Assembly: GCF_001446935.1 (NCBI RefSeq)
Contig: NZ_LKKK01000011.1
Span: 372,001-436,000 of the forward strand
From: Pseudomonas sp. TTU2014-080ASC
Lineage (GTDB): Bacteria; Pseudomonadota; Gammaproteobacteria; Pseudomonadales; Pseudomonadaceae
Direction: 5' to 3'
Length of the DNA: 64,000 nucleotides
Under the pieces are notes generated by a model. The model was not told the origin of the DNA. It did not search any database and was given only the letters and a program-made list of their open reading frames with translations. Every line of letters begins with the position of its first letter. The stretch's first letter is position 1. Positions 34,836-44,336 of this stretch are shown piece after piece. The position numbers and the translations under genes are program-made.

Positions 34836-35927
34836 ATGAGTGAGCCCGTCATGTGGCGCACCCAGATCGGTCATGCAGCAATAGCGCTCCGCAAACCGAT
34901 GTTGCGTGTACATTCGCCAATGGCTAAAGCGCTTTCCCTGTGTGGCGCATTGTCCGTAATGCTGCTGGTTGGTTTGCCGCAGCAGGCGCAAGCTGAAACT
35001 GCCTCGTCTGAAGTCCAATCCGTAGTATCCGCCAAGGCCCAACATTCACTTCTGGTCGATATCGCCAACCTTGGCAGCCGCCTGGTTGCAGTAGGGGATC
35101 GCGGCCACATCCTTTATTCCGATGACAATGGCAGCAGCTGGACTCAGGCCCAAGTGCCAACCCGCCAGCTACTGACCGCCGTTTATTTCGTTGATGACCG
35201 CTATGGTTGGGCTGTCGGTCACGATGCCCAGATCCTGGCCACCACCGACGGCGGTGTGACCTGGACCAAGCAGTTTGAAGACCTCGAGCTTGAAGCACCG
35301 TTGCTGGATGTGTGGTTTAAAGACCGCAGCACCGGCTTTGCGGTAGGGGCTTATGGCGCACTGTTGAGCACCACCGACGGCGGTGCCAACTGGGAGAACG
35401 TCAGCGACCAGATGGATAACGAAGACGCCTACCACCTCAACGCAATCACTGAAATCGCAGGTCAGGGGCTGTTTGTTGTCGGCGAGCAGGGCGTTATGTT
35501 CCGTTCGCCTGATTACGGTCAGACCTGGGAAACGCTTGAGAGCCCTTATGAGGGTTCTCTGTTCGGTGTCTTGGACGCTGGTGAGCCGAGTGCAGTGCTG
35601 GTTTACGGGCTGCGTGGTCATCTGTTCCGTTCGGCTGATTTCGGTACAACGTGGCAGCGTATTGCGCTTAAGCGTGAGAACAATGGTGCGTTGGAATTTG
35701 GCTTGGCCAATGGCAGCAAACTGGCGGATGGCAGCATCGTCATCGTCGGCCATGGTGGCACCATTTTGCGCAGTACGGATAAGGGCCGCAGCTTCACCGT
35801 GCAAAATCGCCCTGATCGCTTGTCCCTGGCTGGCGTGGCTGCGGACGGCAAAGGCCGCCTGATTTTCGTGGGGCAAGGTGGCGTGCAATTCTCTGCGCCG
35901 ACTGAAACCAGTCGTGGTCAACAATAA
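34836..35927 (+). CDS. YCF48/BNR-repeat beta-propeller, secreted to periplasm
   Basis: 363 residues; ATG 34836 is behind a strong AAGGGGGAAGG site. The hydrophobic core LCGALSVMLLVGLP and QQAQA/ET indicate a signal peptide with a long N-region (a shorter start at residue 29 lacks a ribosome site). Six blades repeat the pattern G-x-x-G-x-[IL]-x-x-[ST]-x-D-x-G-x-x-W: DDNGSSWTQ, TDGGVTWTK, TDGGANWEN, PDYGQTWET, ADFGTTWQR, TDKGRSF. The family is named from photosystem II assembly factors, but in pseudomonads such genes sit next to MMPL transporters, as here, suggesting a periplasmic partner for the pump. Confidence 0.9.
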   Translation: MSEPVMWRTQIGHAAIALRKPMLRVHSPMAKALSLCGALSVMLLVGLPQQAQAETASSEVQSVVSAKAQHSLLVDIANLGSRLVAVGDRGHILYSDDNGSSWTQAQVPTRQLLTAVYFVDDRYGWAVGHDAQILATTDGGVTWTKQFEDLELEAPLLDVWFKDRSTGFAVGAYGALLSTTDGGANWENVSDQMDNEDAYHLNAITEIAGQGLFVVGEQGVMFRSPDYGQTWETLESPYEGSLFGVLDAGEPSAVLVYGLRGHLFRSADFGTTWQRIALKRENNGALEFGLANGSKLADGSIVIVGHGGTILRSTDKGRSFTVQNRPDRLSLAGVAADGKGRLIFVGQGGVQFSAPTETSRGQQ

Positions 35928-35946
35928 TAAGCTGGGGTAGCGTTTG

Positions 35947-38325
35947 ATGAGTAACCATCACCAGGATAAGGCAAGCTTCCTTGAGCGCCTGATTTTTAAC
36001 AACCGGCCTGCAGTGATTCTGATCTGTACGCTGGTCAGTATTTTCCTGTTCTATCAGGCGACGCAGGTTCGTCCGTCGACCAGTTTCGAAAAAATGATCC
36101 CGCTGAGCCATCCGTTCATTCAGAACATGATGGAGCACCGCAACGACCTGGCTAACCTAGGTAACACGGTGCGTATCTCGGTATCGGTGAAAGAGGGCGA
36201 TATCTTCACCAAGGAGTACATGGAGACGCTGCGTCAGATCAATGACGAGACCTTCTATATTCCTGGTGTTGACCGTTCTGGCCTGAAGTCGCTGTGGACC
36301 CCAAGTGTCCGCTGGACTGAAGTAACCGAAGAGGGTTTTGCCGGTGGTGAGGTGATCCCGCAGACCTATGACGGCAGCCCGGAAAGCCTTGAAGAGTTGC
36401 GCAGCAACGTGCTCAAGTCCGGCCAGGTTGGGCGTCTGGTGGCCAACAACTTCAAGTCGAGCATTGTTGATGTGCCGCTGCTGGAGTCCTATCCGGACCC
36501 GAACGATCAGAGCAAGTTGGTCGCCCTGGACTACCGCCAGTTCTCCCATGAGCTTGAAGAGAAAATCCGCGACAAGTACCAGGCTCAGAACCCAAATGTT
36601 GACATCCAGATCATCGGTTTCGCCAAGAAAGTCGGTGACCTGATTGATGGTCTGGTGATGGTGGTGGCGTTCTTTGGTATTGCCCTGCTGATCACCTTCG
36701 TACTGCTGTACTGGTTCAGCTGGTGTATCCGCAGCACCATCGGCGTGTTGGTGACCACGCTGGTTGCAGTGGGCTGGCAGCTGGGTCTGATGAATCTGGT
36801 TGGTTTTGGGCTCGATCCGTATTCGATGCTGGTACCGTTCCTGATCTTCGCCATCGGGATTTCCCACGGTGTGCAAAAGATTAACGGTATTGCGCTGCAA
36901 TCCAGTGATGCCGACAACTCACTGACTGCGGCGCGGCGTACTTTCCGTCAACTGTTCCTGCCGGGCATGATTGCTATCCTGGCGGACGCGGTTGGCTTTA
37001 TCACGCTGCTGATCATCGATATTGGTGTGATCCATGAGCTGGCCATCGGTGCATCCATTGGTGTGGCGGTGATCGTATTCACTAACCTCATTCTGCTGCC
37101 GGTTGCGATTTCTTATCTGGGTATCAGCAAGCGTGCGATTGAGCGCAGCAAGAAAGATGCTGTGACTGAGAAGCCATTGTGGCGTGGCCTGTCTTATGTG
37201 GCGCATCCGAATGTGGCACCGTTCATGGTAGTACTGGGTCTGGCTGCAGGTGTGGCCTGCTTCTTCTACCAGAAGGAAAATCTGCAGGTTGGTGACCTTG
37301 ATCAGGGGGCCCCTGAGCTGCGTCCAGATTCCCGTTACAACCTCGATAACGACTTCATCATCAAGAACTACTCGACCAGTTCCGATGTGCTGGTGGTGAT
37401 GGTCAAGACCGATGCAGAAGGCTGTTCCACCCACGACGCTCTGGCCGCTATGGACGAGCTGATGTGGAAAATGGACAACACCGAAGGTGTGCAGTCGGCG
37501 GTGTCGATGGTCACGGTTTCGCGCCAGATGATCAAAGGCATGAACGAGGGCAACCTGAAATGGGAAACCCTGTCCCGTAACCAAGATGTGCTGAACAACT
37601 CCATCGCCCGTGCTGATGGTCTGTACAACGCGGACTGCTCGGTAGCGCCGGTGCTGGTGTTCCTTGAGGACCATAAAGCTGAAACCCTCAAGCGTGCCGT
37701 GAAAGCGGTTCAGGACTTTGCCGCCGAAAACAGTAAAGAGGGCTTGGAATTCCGCCTGGCTGCCGGTAACGCCGGTATCGAAGCGGCGACCAACGAAGTT
37801 ATTTCGACCTCTGAGCTGAGCATCCTGGTGCTGGTGTACATCTGGGTGGCGGTGATGTGCTTGATCACCTTCCGCTCAATCCCGGCCACCATCTGCATCG
37901 TGCTGCCGCTGATCCTGACCTCTATTCTGGGTAACGCCCTGATGGCTTTCCTCGGCATTGGTATGAAGGTCGCAACCCTGCCGGTAATCGCGCTGGGTGT
38001 GGGCATCGGTGTGGACTACGGCATCTATATCTACAGCCGCCTGGAAAGCTTCCTGCGCGCGGGTCTGCCGCTGCAAGAGGCTTACTACCAGACGCTCAAG
38101 TCCACGGGTAAAGCGGTGCTGTTTACCGGCCTGTGCCTGGCGATTGGTGTAGCCACCTGGATCTTCTCGGCCATCAAGTTCCAGGCCGATATGGGCCTGA
38201 TGCTGACCTTCATGTTCATCGTTAACATGTTTGGTGCTCTGCTGCTGTTGCCAGCGCTGGCTCGCTTCCTGATCAAGCCGGAGAAGCTGGTAGGCAAGCA
38301 GGGTGGTTCGCTGTTTGCTCACTGA
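35947..38325 (+). CDS. MMPL/RND-superfamily transporter (patched/sterol-sensing type)
   Basis: 792 residues from ATG 35947, 19 bp after the YCF48 gene. One N-terminal membrane helix, a periplasmic domain (about 55-215), six helices (about 225-400), a second helix and periplasmic domain (about 415-620), then five helices ending near 780, the duplicated RND layout. Motifs include PFLIFAIGISHGVQKINGI and GVGIGVDYGIYIYSR in equivalent helices, with conserved Asp residues. It resembles MMPL/HpnN-type lipid transporters rather than drug RND pumps. Cargo and direction are unknown; the neighbouring DUF1302, DUF1329 and YCF48 genes suggest a trans-envelope route for a hydrophobic compound. Confidence 0.92.
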   Translation: MSNHHQDKASFLERLIFNNRPAVILICTLVSIFLFYQATQVRPSTSFEKMIPLSHPFIQNMMEHRNDLANLGNTVRISVSVKEGDIFTKEYMETLRQINDETFYIPGVDRSGLKSLWTPSVRWTEVTEEGFAGGEVIPQTYDGSPESLEELRSNVLKSGQVGRLVANNFKSSIVDVPLLESYPDPNDQSKLVALDYRQFSHELEEKIRDKYQAQNPNVDIQIIGFAKKVGDLIDGLVMVVAFFGIALLITFVLLYWFSWCIRSTIGVLVTTLVAVGWQLGLMNLVGFGLDPYSMLVPFLIFAIGISHGVQKINGIALQSSDADNSLTAARRTFRQLFLPGMIAILADAVGFITLLIIDIGVIHELAIGASIGVAVIVFTNLILLPVAISYLGISKRAIERSKKDAVTEKPLWRGLSYVAHPNVAPFMVVLGLAAGVACFFYQKENLQVGDLDQGAPELRPDSRYNLDNDFIIKNYSTSSDVLVVMVKTDAEGCSTHDALAAMDELMWKMDNTEGVQSAVSMVTVSRQMIKGMNEGNLKWETLSRNQDVLNNSIARADGLYNADCSVAPVLVFLEDHKAETLKRAVKAVQDFAAENSKEGLEFRLAAGNAGIEAATNEVISTSELSILVLVYIWVAVMCLITFRSIPATICIVLPLILTSILGNALMAFLGIGMKVATLPVIALGVGIGVDYGIYIYSRLESFLRAGLPLQEAYYQTLKSTGKAVLFTGLCLAIGVATWIFSAIKFQADMGLMLTFMFIVNMFGALLLLPALARFLIKPEKLVGKQGGSLFAH

Positions 38326-38350
38326 TTTCTGTCAGTAACCCGGTAATCAA

Positions 38351-38384
38351 AAAACCTCGCTGAGTGATCAGCGAGGTTTTTTTC
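38351..38384 (+). terminator. Terminator after the MMPL gene
   Basis: Perfect 13-bp stem AAAACCTCGCTGA/TCAGCGAGGTTTT with GTGA loop and a T-run. Confidence 0.95.
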
Positions 38385-38470
38385 TGCCTGCATCTGAGCA
38401 GTTTTCTTCAATACACCGCTCTGTGGGAGGCTTACCGTCGCACTCTTGTAACAGTCATAGGAGTGGATGG

Positions 38471-39061
38471 ATGAGTCTTTATCTGGCGATGGCGGCGTTT
38501 GCGCTGGCGATGTCTGTTTCACCGGGGCCGGTGAATATTGTGGCGTTAAGTGCCGGTGCAAGGTTCGGTGTGCGTGCCAGCCTGCGGCATGTAACAGGGG
38601 CGACCGTTGGTTTTATTGTGCTGTTTCTGTTGGTCGGCCTGGGCCTGCATGGTGTGTTGCAACGCTGGACGTTTTTGACCTTGGTGATTCAGTTAGCTGG
38701 TGTTGGATTTCTGCTGTATATCGCCTGGCAGCTGGCCTTGGATGAAGGGCAGCTTGCGCCAGTTGAGGCGGTAAAGGGGCCGACATTTCTCCATGGTGCT
38801 TTGATGCAATGGCTAAATCCAAAAGCCTGGCTGGCCTCTGTTTCGGGGATGGGGGCTTTTGTGGCGGATGGCAATGTGCAAATGGTGCTGATCTTTGCGC
38901 TGATCTATTTCGTCATTTGCTATGCGTCTGTGGCTGCTTGGGCGTGCGCCGGGGGGATGCTGGGGCGTTATCTGGATCAGCCGGCAAAGGTCAGGGTATT
39001 TAACCGCTGTATGGCCGCGCTGTTGGTTGTCAGTGCGGTTTACCTGTTGGTTCCGGAGTGA
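38471..39061 (+). CDS. LysE/RhtB-family amino-acid exporter
   Basis: 196 residues from ATG 38471, preceded by AGGAG. Six hydrophobic segments; the N-terminal signature SVSPGPVNIVALSAGARFG and the later FLHGALMQWLNPKAW fit the LysE/RhtB family. It would export an amino acid or homoserine-lactone-like compound across the inner membrane. Its 3' end overlaps the convergent AraC gene by 22 bp, a common pairing of exporter and AraC/AsnC regulator, though here they are convergent rather than divergent. Confidence 0.92.
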   Translation: MSLYLAMAAFALAMSVSPGPVNIVALSAGARFGVRASLRHVTGATVGFIVLFLLVGLGLHGVLQRWTFLTLVIQLAGVGFLLYIAWQLALDEGQLAPVEAVKGPTFLHGALMQWLNPKAWLASVSGMGAFVADGNVQMVLIFALIYFVICYASVAAWACAGGMLGRYLDQPAKVRVFNRCMAALLVVSAVYLLVPE

Positions 39062-39876
39062 CTCTGGTAATGGCCGGGCGTTGCAGCCAGTAGGTGTTTG
39101 AAGGTGCGTTGAAAGTGTGCCTGATCGGCAAAGCCAGCTTGCGTTGCAACATCGGCCAGCGCATGCCCCTCGCGGATCAGTTGGCGAGCAAGCTGAACGC
39201 GCTGGTCGATCAAATAAGTGTGGGGTGTCATGCCGTAGTGCTGCTTGAACTCACGGGTCAAATAAGAAGCTGACAGCCCGGCGGCAAGACAGATGTCTTC
39301 AACGCTGAGTGCGTCTGCGCAGTGTTTTCGGATAAATGCAGCTGCCTGCTCCAGCCGGGTGTGAAGGGCTTGATCGGATTCATCGGGGCTGTGCAGGCGT
39401 TCCAGCATGAGCGTGAAGAACTGCTCCGTAGCATGTTGCTTAAGGCTGATCGGCTCATTACCCACCAGACAGCGGTGGAGCTTAAGCAGTTCTGCGTGCA
39501 GCTGTTTGTCCTGTGAATAGATGCAGTTCAGTCGCTTGAAGGCCGCGTCGTGGGTAAAACCGAGTTGCTGTTGCAGGCGTCCCAGCCAGGCACTATCCAC
39601 ATACAGCATGACATAGGCCCAGGCTAGGGCGTCCACCGGGTTACAGGCATGAACATCACCGGGGTTCATCAACACGATGCTGCCAGCGCTAATCTGTTGG
39701 CGGGCATCTCGGTTGAAGTAGGTGCAGGTTCCGTTGGTAATGGCACCAATCGAGAAGGTGGCGTGTGAGTGGGGCGCGTAGCAGAGTGTGCGGCCGTCTG
39801 TGACCAGCCGGGCTTCGATAAAGGGTAAATCGGGATGGCGCCAGAACTCACTGGTTATTGATTTGCTCTGGCGCAT
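39040..39876 (-). CDS. AraC-family transcriptional regulator
   Basis: 278 residues from the second of two tandem ATGs; AAGGAG lies 5 nt before ATG 39876 and only 2 nt before ATG 39879. The N-terminal cupin-like domain (HSHATFSIGAITNGTC, GSIVLMNPGDVHACNPVD) is followed by two helix-turn-helix motifs (VEDICLAAGLSASYLTREFKQHYG; LADVATQAGFADQAHFQRTFK) and TPGHYQ. This type often controls a neighbouring LysE exporter. It probably senses a small effector through the cupin pocket. Confidence 0.93.
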   Translation of the reverse strand: MRQSKSITSEFWRHPDLPFIEARLVTDGRTLCYAPHSHATFSIGAITNGTCTYFNRDARQQISAGSIVLMNPGDVHACNPVDALAWAYVMLYVDSAWLGRLQQQLGFTHDAAFKRLNCIYSQDKQLHAELLKLHRCLVGNEPISLKQHATEQFFTLMLERLHSPDESDQALHTRLEQAAAFIRKHCADALSVEDICLAAGLSASYLTREFKQHYGMTPHTYLIDQRVQLARQLIREGHALADVATQAGFADQAHFQRTFKHLLAATPGHYQSHSGTNR

Positions 39877-39892
39877 CATGTGCTCCTTGTGT

Positions 39893-41542
39893 TCAGCGGG
39901 GATACAATGGAGGAAGCGGGCTGGCCTCCTGTGTTGAGCCGATGTCCTTATCTTCTATGTCCGGCAGGCTGCGGATCGCCAGCCAGAGGTTGCGGCCCTG
40001 CCAGTGCTGACCACTTTCGCTGTAAAGCGCGCCGTTGAGGCCGTCCAGTGCTTCGGACAGCGGCGTGTAGCGGGCAGCCATGTCGGCAAGGGTTTCCGGC
40101 TGCTGACGGGCCCAGGCATCCAGTGCGTAACGTGTGGCCTGAGAGTCGTTGGCCAGACAAGTGCGCTTGAGCTCATCCAGCAAGTCCTGACTGTTTGGGC
40201 CGTCCTGTTGGCTCTGCAGTACCGCTGGCTGACGGCGCGCACGCCACCAGAGCATGAAGGCGAGCAGGGTGGTGAGCGCAAAGAAGGCGGTGCTCAGCTG
40301 CCATGGCCACAGCAGCGGGCTTTCACCTGCCACGGTGGGCGTGCTGACGCTGCCGTTCGTGGTGTCGTTGTTGGCTGTGTTAAGCGCCGGGTTGGCGCTG
40401 ACACTGAAAGTGCGCGCGGGCAGCGTGGTGCGCTCCAGTTTGTCGGTGCCAGTGTTCCACCAGTAAACCTCCACTTCCGGCAGGGTGACTTGGCCTTCAC
40501 GGTTGGCCACCAGCGCTTCGCGGTCTTCACGCGTGCCGATAATCCCCTGATCCGTGGTCTGGTTGGAGAGCTGTGGCTGATCCGGGTAGCGGCGCAGTTC
40601 TGCCACTTGAGTCGCCGGTAGCGGTTGCAGCTGCGCGCTGGAGAGGCCTTCGGCGCGCAACGTCAGGCTGCGGGTCAGGGAGTCGCCAAGCTTGGCTTGC
40701 TCAGGTTCGGGTTTCCAGCTTTCACTCAGGCTCAGGGCGTGCGCCGGCAGCCACGGCGCGTTGGCCGGATACTCGGCGGGCTTGGCTTTGACCTGAAGAG
40801 GAATGACCGGCGATTTAACCCGGACGCGTTTGCCTGGACGCGGCCCGAACGGGTTATAGGTGTTGCTGTTGCGGTCGACGGTGGTGGCGCTAAAGACCTG
40901 TGAAGGGATCTCCAGGGTGCCGCTTTCCTGCGGGAAGATGGCGAAGCGCAGTTCGATCACGCCGTGGCGCACACCATTGAGGTCTGTTTCAAAGGTGCGC
41001 GGCTCACCGAGCTGCTCGACCCGGGCCTTAGGGATTTTCAGCGGGGTCAGGCTGCTGTCGTCATACAGTGAAACTGAGTGGTAGATGCGCAGGGTCAGGA
41101 TGGTCTGAGCCTGCACGTATGGAGCGTCCTGATCCACATTGGAGGTGATGTACACCGGGGCGACATGATCGCCTCCGGGACCGCTGCTTTCCTGTACAAA
41201 AATCACCACCGGATCGCTTTTCAGGTTGCCCAGTGTCAGCGGTGGTACCACCACATAGCCGGTGTTTTTCGGCTGCAGGGTGATGATCCAGCGGGTGCTG
41301 GATTCGGTGCCGCTGCTGCTGTTGCTGAGGCGATTGACTTGGCGCGTGCCGAGTATCTCGAAGAGTTCTTCAAGAGGCTGCAGATCGGGTTTGCCGAACT
41401 GGGTGGAATCGTTGGTTTCCAGGGTCAGTTCAATGGTTTCACCTTCGCTGATGCGGCTGCGGTCAACGCTGGCGTGGAAAATCGCGGCGTTGGCGGTGAA
41501 AGCCATAAGGCTGAGCAGGAGGGTACAGAGCAGTCGGCTCAT
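39893..41542 (-). CDS. batD: BatD (oxygen tolerance) family protein
   Basis: 549 residues. Signal peptide MSRLLCTLLLSLMAFTANA/AIF, then tandem beta-sandwich domains (ASVDRSRISEGETIELTLET; VPPLTLGNLKSDPVVI), a membrane helix near residues 413-436 (LSTAFFALTTLLAFMLWW) and a cytoplasmic tail. BatD is thought to act with the VWA proteins of the MoxR/Bat complex in envelope stress or protein maturation; its mechanism is not established. It is the last gene of the operon and starts by a 4-bp overlap with the preceding VWA/TPR gene. Confidence 0.9.
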   Translation of the reverse strand: MSRLLCTLLLSLMAFTANAAIFHASVDRSRISEGETIELTLETNDSTQFGKPDLQPLEELFEILGTRQVNRLSNSSSGTESSTRWIITLQPKNTGYVVVPPLTLGNLKSDPVVIFVQESSGPGGDHVAPVYITSNVDQDAPYVQAQTILTLRIYHSVSLYDDSSLTPLKIPKARVEQLGEPRTFETDLNGVRHGVIELRFAIFPQESGTLEIPSQVFSATTVDRNSNTYNPFGPRPGKRVRVKSPVIPLQVKAKPAEYPANAPWLPAHALSLSESWKPEPEQAKLGDSLTRSLTLRAEGLSSAQLQPLPATQVAELRRYPDQPQLSNQTTDQGIIGTREDREALVANREGQVTLPEVEVYWWNTGTDKLERTTLPARTFSVSANPALNTANNDTTNGSVSTPTVAGESPLLWPWQLSTAFFALTTLLAFMLWWRARRQPAVLQSQQDGPNSQDLLDELKRTCLANDSQATRYALDAWARQQPETLADMAARYTPLSEALDGLNGALYSESGQHWQGRNLWLAIRSLPDIEDKDIGSTQEASPLPPLYPR

Positions 41543-43308
41543 TGCTGTTGCTCCAGGCGCTGTTGTTCCATTCTGAATTTGCGTCGTAGCAGTTCACCCG
41601 GATCATCGGGAATCTGCCGCAGCCACTGCTCGAGGGCCTGACGGCGTTCTTCGTCCAGAGGGCCGCCATCGGCATCTTGCCCCGGCTGGGCATTATTCGT
41701 TTGCGGCGAGGGTTGTTTCGATTGCTGCGCTGGCTGCTCGCGGGCGTCTTCTGGCTGCGATTGCTGTTCCTGAGGCTGTGACTGCTCAGGGTCAGCTTCG
41801 CTGTCGTTCTGTTCCTGACTGGGCTGCTTTTGCTGGTTCTGATCCGAAGACTGGCCGTTCTGATTCTGCTGTGCTGGGTTTTGCTGTTGTGGCTCGGGCT
41901 GGTCTTCAGACGGATTGGACTGACCCTGACTCTGATTTTGGTTCTGCTGCATTAGCTGTTCAACCAAGGCCTTGTTCTTCTCCGCTTGCGGAAAGTCGGG
42001 CTGGATGTCGAGGGCCTGCTCGTAAGCCTCCAGCGCAGCCTCAAGCTCGTTACTGCGGGCCAGGGCATTGCCACGGTTGTAGTGATCGGCTGCGCTGTCG
42101 CCATAGGCAAAGCGCTCTGCCGCAGTGGCGTAGTCACCCGCCTGATACAGGGCGTGGCCTTGCCAGCGTGGGTCTTTGAAGTGCTCGGCCGCCTCTTTAG
42201 GTTTTTGCGCTTCCAGCAGGCGCTGGCCTTGCTGATCGGCGCGCAGCCACAGGTCGTCAAAGCTGAAGGCATAACTGTCTTGCGGCAGCCACAGCAGCAG
42301 TGGCAGGAGCAGCAACCAGCCACGACGGCCCGCAAAGGCAGCGAGCAGAAGCAGTGGCAGGAGCAGCCAGTGACCGTGGTCGGCCCAGGTGTCCAGGCGC
42401 ATCAGTTGCTGATCCTCTCGAAGGCTACGGCTGCTGTCGAACAGGCCAAGGGTGTGCAGATCACGCTCATCCAGACTGGCTGTTTGATAGCGACCGCCGA
42501 GTGTGCGGGCAAAGGCTGTCAGGCCAGCCTCGTCCAGGCGCGGGATAATAATCGCCCCCTGATCGTCTTTAAGAAACGAGCCGTCTTCGAGCAGGATCGG
42601 TGCCCCTTCAGGGCTGCCGATACCGAGGATATGCAGGCGATTGCTGCGCCCCTCCAATGCGTTGCGGATGCCTTGTTGCTCGTTTTCGGATAGCGCGCTG
42701 GTCATCAGCAGCAAGCGGCCACTGCCCTGTGCGCCTTGCTCAAGCAGTTGCAGGGCTTTATTAACGGCCAGGTCGGCGCGTTGACCGGGTTGCGGCATGA
42801 TGCTCGGGCTCAGGGCGTCGAGCAGGTTTCTGCTGGTGGCCAAATCATCCGAGAGTGGCACCAGAACGTGGGCGCTGCCCGCGTAGACGACGACGGCCGT
42901 CTGCGCATCCTGTCGCGCTTGCAGCAGATCGATCAGTTTGCGTTTGGCCTGCTCCAGGCGATTGGGCGAGGCATCGCTGGCGAGCATTTCCGGGGTCAGT
43001 TCCATCATCACCACCAGCGGATTGGCGGGTTTGGGGCTGCTTTGCTCAACCCGTTCCCAGCTGGGGCCCAACAGGGCCAGTAAGGCCAACAGCCAGGCCA
43101 CTGCCAGCACGTACCAAGGTAGCCGGCTGCGGCGGGCGGTGTTGTCGGTGAGCAAAATGGCGTGGAAGGCTTCCGGCAGCAGAGCTTGCCAGCGACCGCG
43201 GCGTTTTTTCAGGTGCCACAAGCGCCACAGTACAAATGCCAACAGTGGGGCGGCCAGTAGCCAAAATGGGCGTTGCCAGTGTGGCCAGAGGTCGAGCAGG
43301 GCACTCAT
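41539..43308 (-). CDS. VWA-TPR protein (BatB/BatC fusion) with Gln-rich tail
   Basis: 589 residues. Two N-terminal membrane helices flank residues 15-75, a VWA domain spans about 95-290 and a third helix region 315-345. TPR repeats follow (about 370-455, HYNRGNALARSNELEAALEAYEQAL), then a Gln/Asn/Pro/Ser-rich low-complexity stretch of about 95 residues and a basic C-terminus. The canonical MIDAS Asp-x-Ser-x-Ser is altered: the strand reads VVMMELTPEML, with Glu in place of Asp and no Ser pair. It combines what are separate BatB and BatC proteins in other bacteria. It overlaps both neighbours by 4 bp. Confidence 0.9.
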   Translation of the reverse strand: MSALLDLWPHWQRPFWLLAAPLLAFVLWRLWHLKKRRGRWQALLPEAFHAILLTDNTARRSRLPWYVLAVAWLLALLALLGPSWERVEQSSPKPANPLVVMMELTPEMLASDASPNRLEQAKRKLIDLLQARQDAQTAVVVYAGSAHVLVPLSDDLATSRNLLDALSPSIMPQPGQRADLAVNKALQLLEQGAQGSGRLLLMTSALSENEQQGIRNALEGRSNRLHILGIGSPEGAPILLEDGSFLKDDQGAIIIPRLDEAGLTAFARTLGGRYQTASLDERDLHTLGLFDSSRSLREDQQLMRLDTWADHGHWLLLPLLLLAAFAGRRGWLLLLPLLLWLPQDSYAFSFDDLWLRADQQGQRLLEAQKPKEAAEHFKDPRWQGHALYQAGDYATAAERFAYGDSAADHYNRGNALARSNELEAALEAYEQALDIQPDFPQAEKNKALVEQLMQQNQNQSQGQSNPSEDQPEPQQQNPAQQNQNGQSSDQNQQKQPSQEQNDSEADPEQSQPQEQQSQPEDAREQPAQQSKQPSPQTNNAQPGQDADGGPLDEERRQALEQWLRQIPDDPGELLRRKFRMEQQRLEQQQ

Positions 43309-44336
43309 GGCTGCACCTCGTTGTTACGGCGCAGGCGTGCTTGCAGGCGCAGCGACCAGTCTGGCCACAGCCGCTGGCTGGCAAGCCACAAGCTGAGTAG
43401 CAAGGCTAAGGCCAGGGGCCACGGGTAAAGCACGTGGGTGGGACGGGTGAGCGTCGGCTTCTGGGCCACCGGCTGAAGACGATCAAGAGTGGCCTCAATG
43501 GCTTTGAGCTCTTCAGTGTTACGCGCGCGGAAGTACTGGCCACCAGTGGTCTCGGCAATGCTGATCAGGCTGTCTTCGTCCAGTTCAATACCCGGATTAA
43601 ATCCGAGCATCCCAAGAATCCCGCCCTGTTTCGGATCAGCACCGATGCCGATGGTGTAGATCACAATCTGCTCGTCGGCGGCCAGTTGTGCGGCGGTCAT
43701 TGGTTCGATTTCCCCGGCATTGCTGGCCCCGTCGGTGATCAGGACCAGCACGCGGCTTTGCGCGGGACGTTGGCGCAGGCGTTTGACCGCAAGGCCAATG
43801 GCATCGCCGATGGCGGTTTGTGGGCCGGCGATGTTTTTTTCTGCTTCGTCCAGCCAGGTGTGCACCGTTTGCCGGTCAAAGGTCAGCGGTGACTGCAGAT
43901 AGGCGCGGCTGCCGAACAGGATCAAACCCACGCGGTCACCTTCACGGCCGTCGATAAAGTCACCAAATAGGTGTTTAACCAATGTCAGTCGGCTGACTTC
44001 CTGTTGTTCCCAGACCATGTCGGGGAAATCCATGGAGCCGGAAATGTCCACGGCCAGGAGTAAGTCCCGGCCGCTGGCTGGTAGGGGCATGGGCTCGCCG
44101 AGCCACTGTGGCCGTGCGCAGGCGATCAGCAGCAACAGCCAAATCAGAATAAAGGGCGACTGTTGGCGCAAAGCAGGCTGGCGGGTGCGTGAGCGTTTGC
44201 CGGTAAGTGTTTCCAGTTCGGGCATAAAGCCGACTTTGAGGGCAGCTTCACCGCTGTCTGCAGGCGGCAGAAAATGCCGCAATACCCAAGGCAGGGGGGC
44301 AAGCAGAAAAATCCAGAGCCAGGCGAACTCAAACAT
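43305..44336 (-). CDS. batA: VWA-domain membrane protein BatA
   Basis: 343 residues from ATG 44336 (MFEFAWLWIFLLAPLPW), which lies inside the end of the DUF4381 gene; a longer frame upstream has no ribosome site. Two N-terminal helices anchor the protein, a VWA domain with an intact MIDAS (AVDISGSMDFPD, ITDGASNAGE) follows, then a C-terminal helix near 313-330. Intact MIDAS implies metal-dependent partner binding. Part of the moxR-DUF58-DUF4381-batA-batB/C-batD operon. Confidence 0.93.
   Translation of the reverse strand: MFEFAWLWIFLLAPLPWVLRHFLPPADSGEAALKVGFMPELETLTGKRSRTRQPALRQQSPFILIWLLLLIACARPQWLGEPMPLPASGRDLLLAVDISGSMDFPDMVWEQQEVSRLTLVKHLFGDFIDGREGDRVGLILFGSRAYLQSPLTFDRQTVHTWLDEAEKNIAGPQTAIGDAIGLAVKRLRQRPAQSRVLVLITDGASNAGEIEPMTAAQLAADEQIVIYTIGIGADPKQGGILGMLGFNPGIELDEDSLISIAETTGGQYFRARNTEELKAIEATLDRLQPVAQKPTLTRPTHVLYPWPLALALLLSLWLASQRLWPDWSLRLQARLRRNNEVQP

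Noticed and set aside
41690..41960. Repetitive CTG/TTG-rich DNA resembling a microsatellite
   Set aside because: It is explained by the Gln/Asn/Pro-rich coding segment of the BatB/C-type protein.
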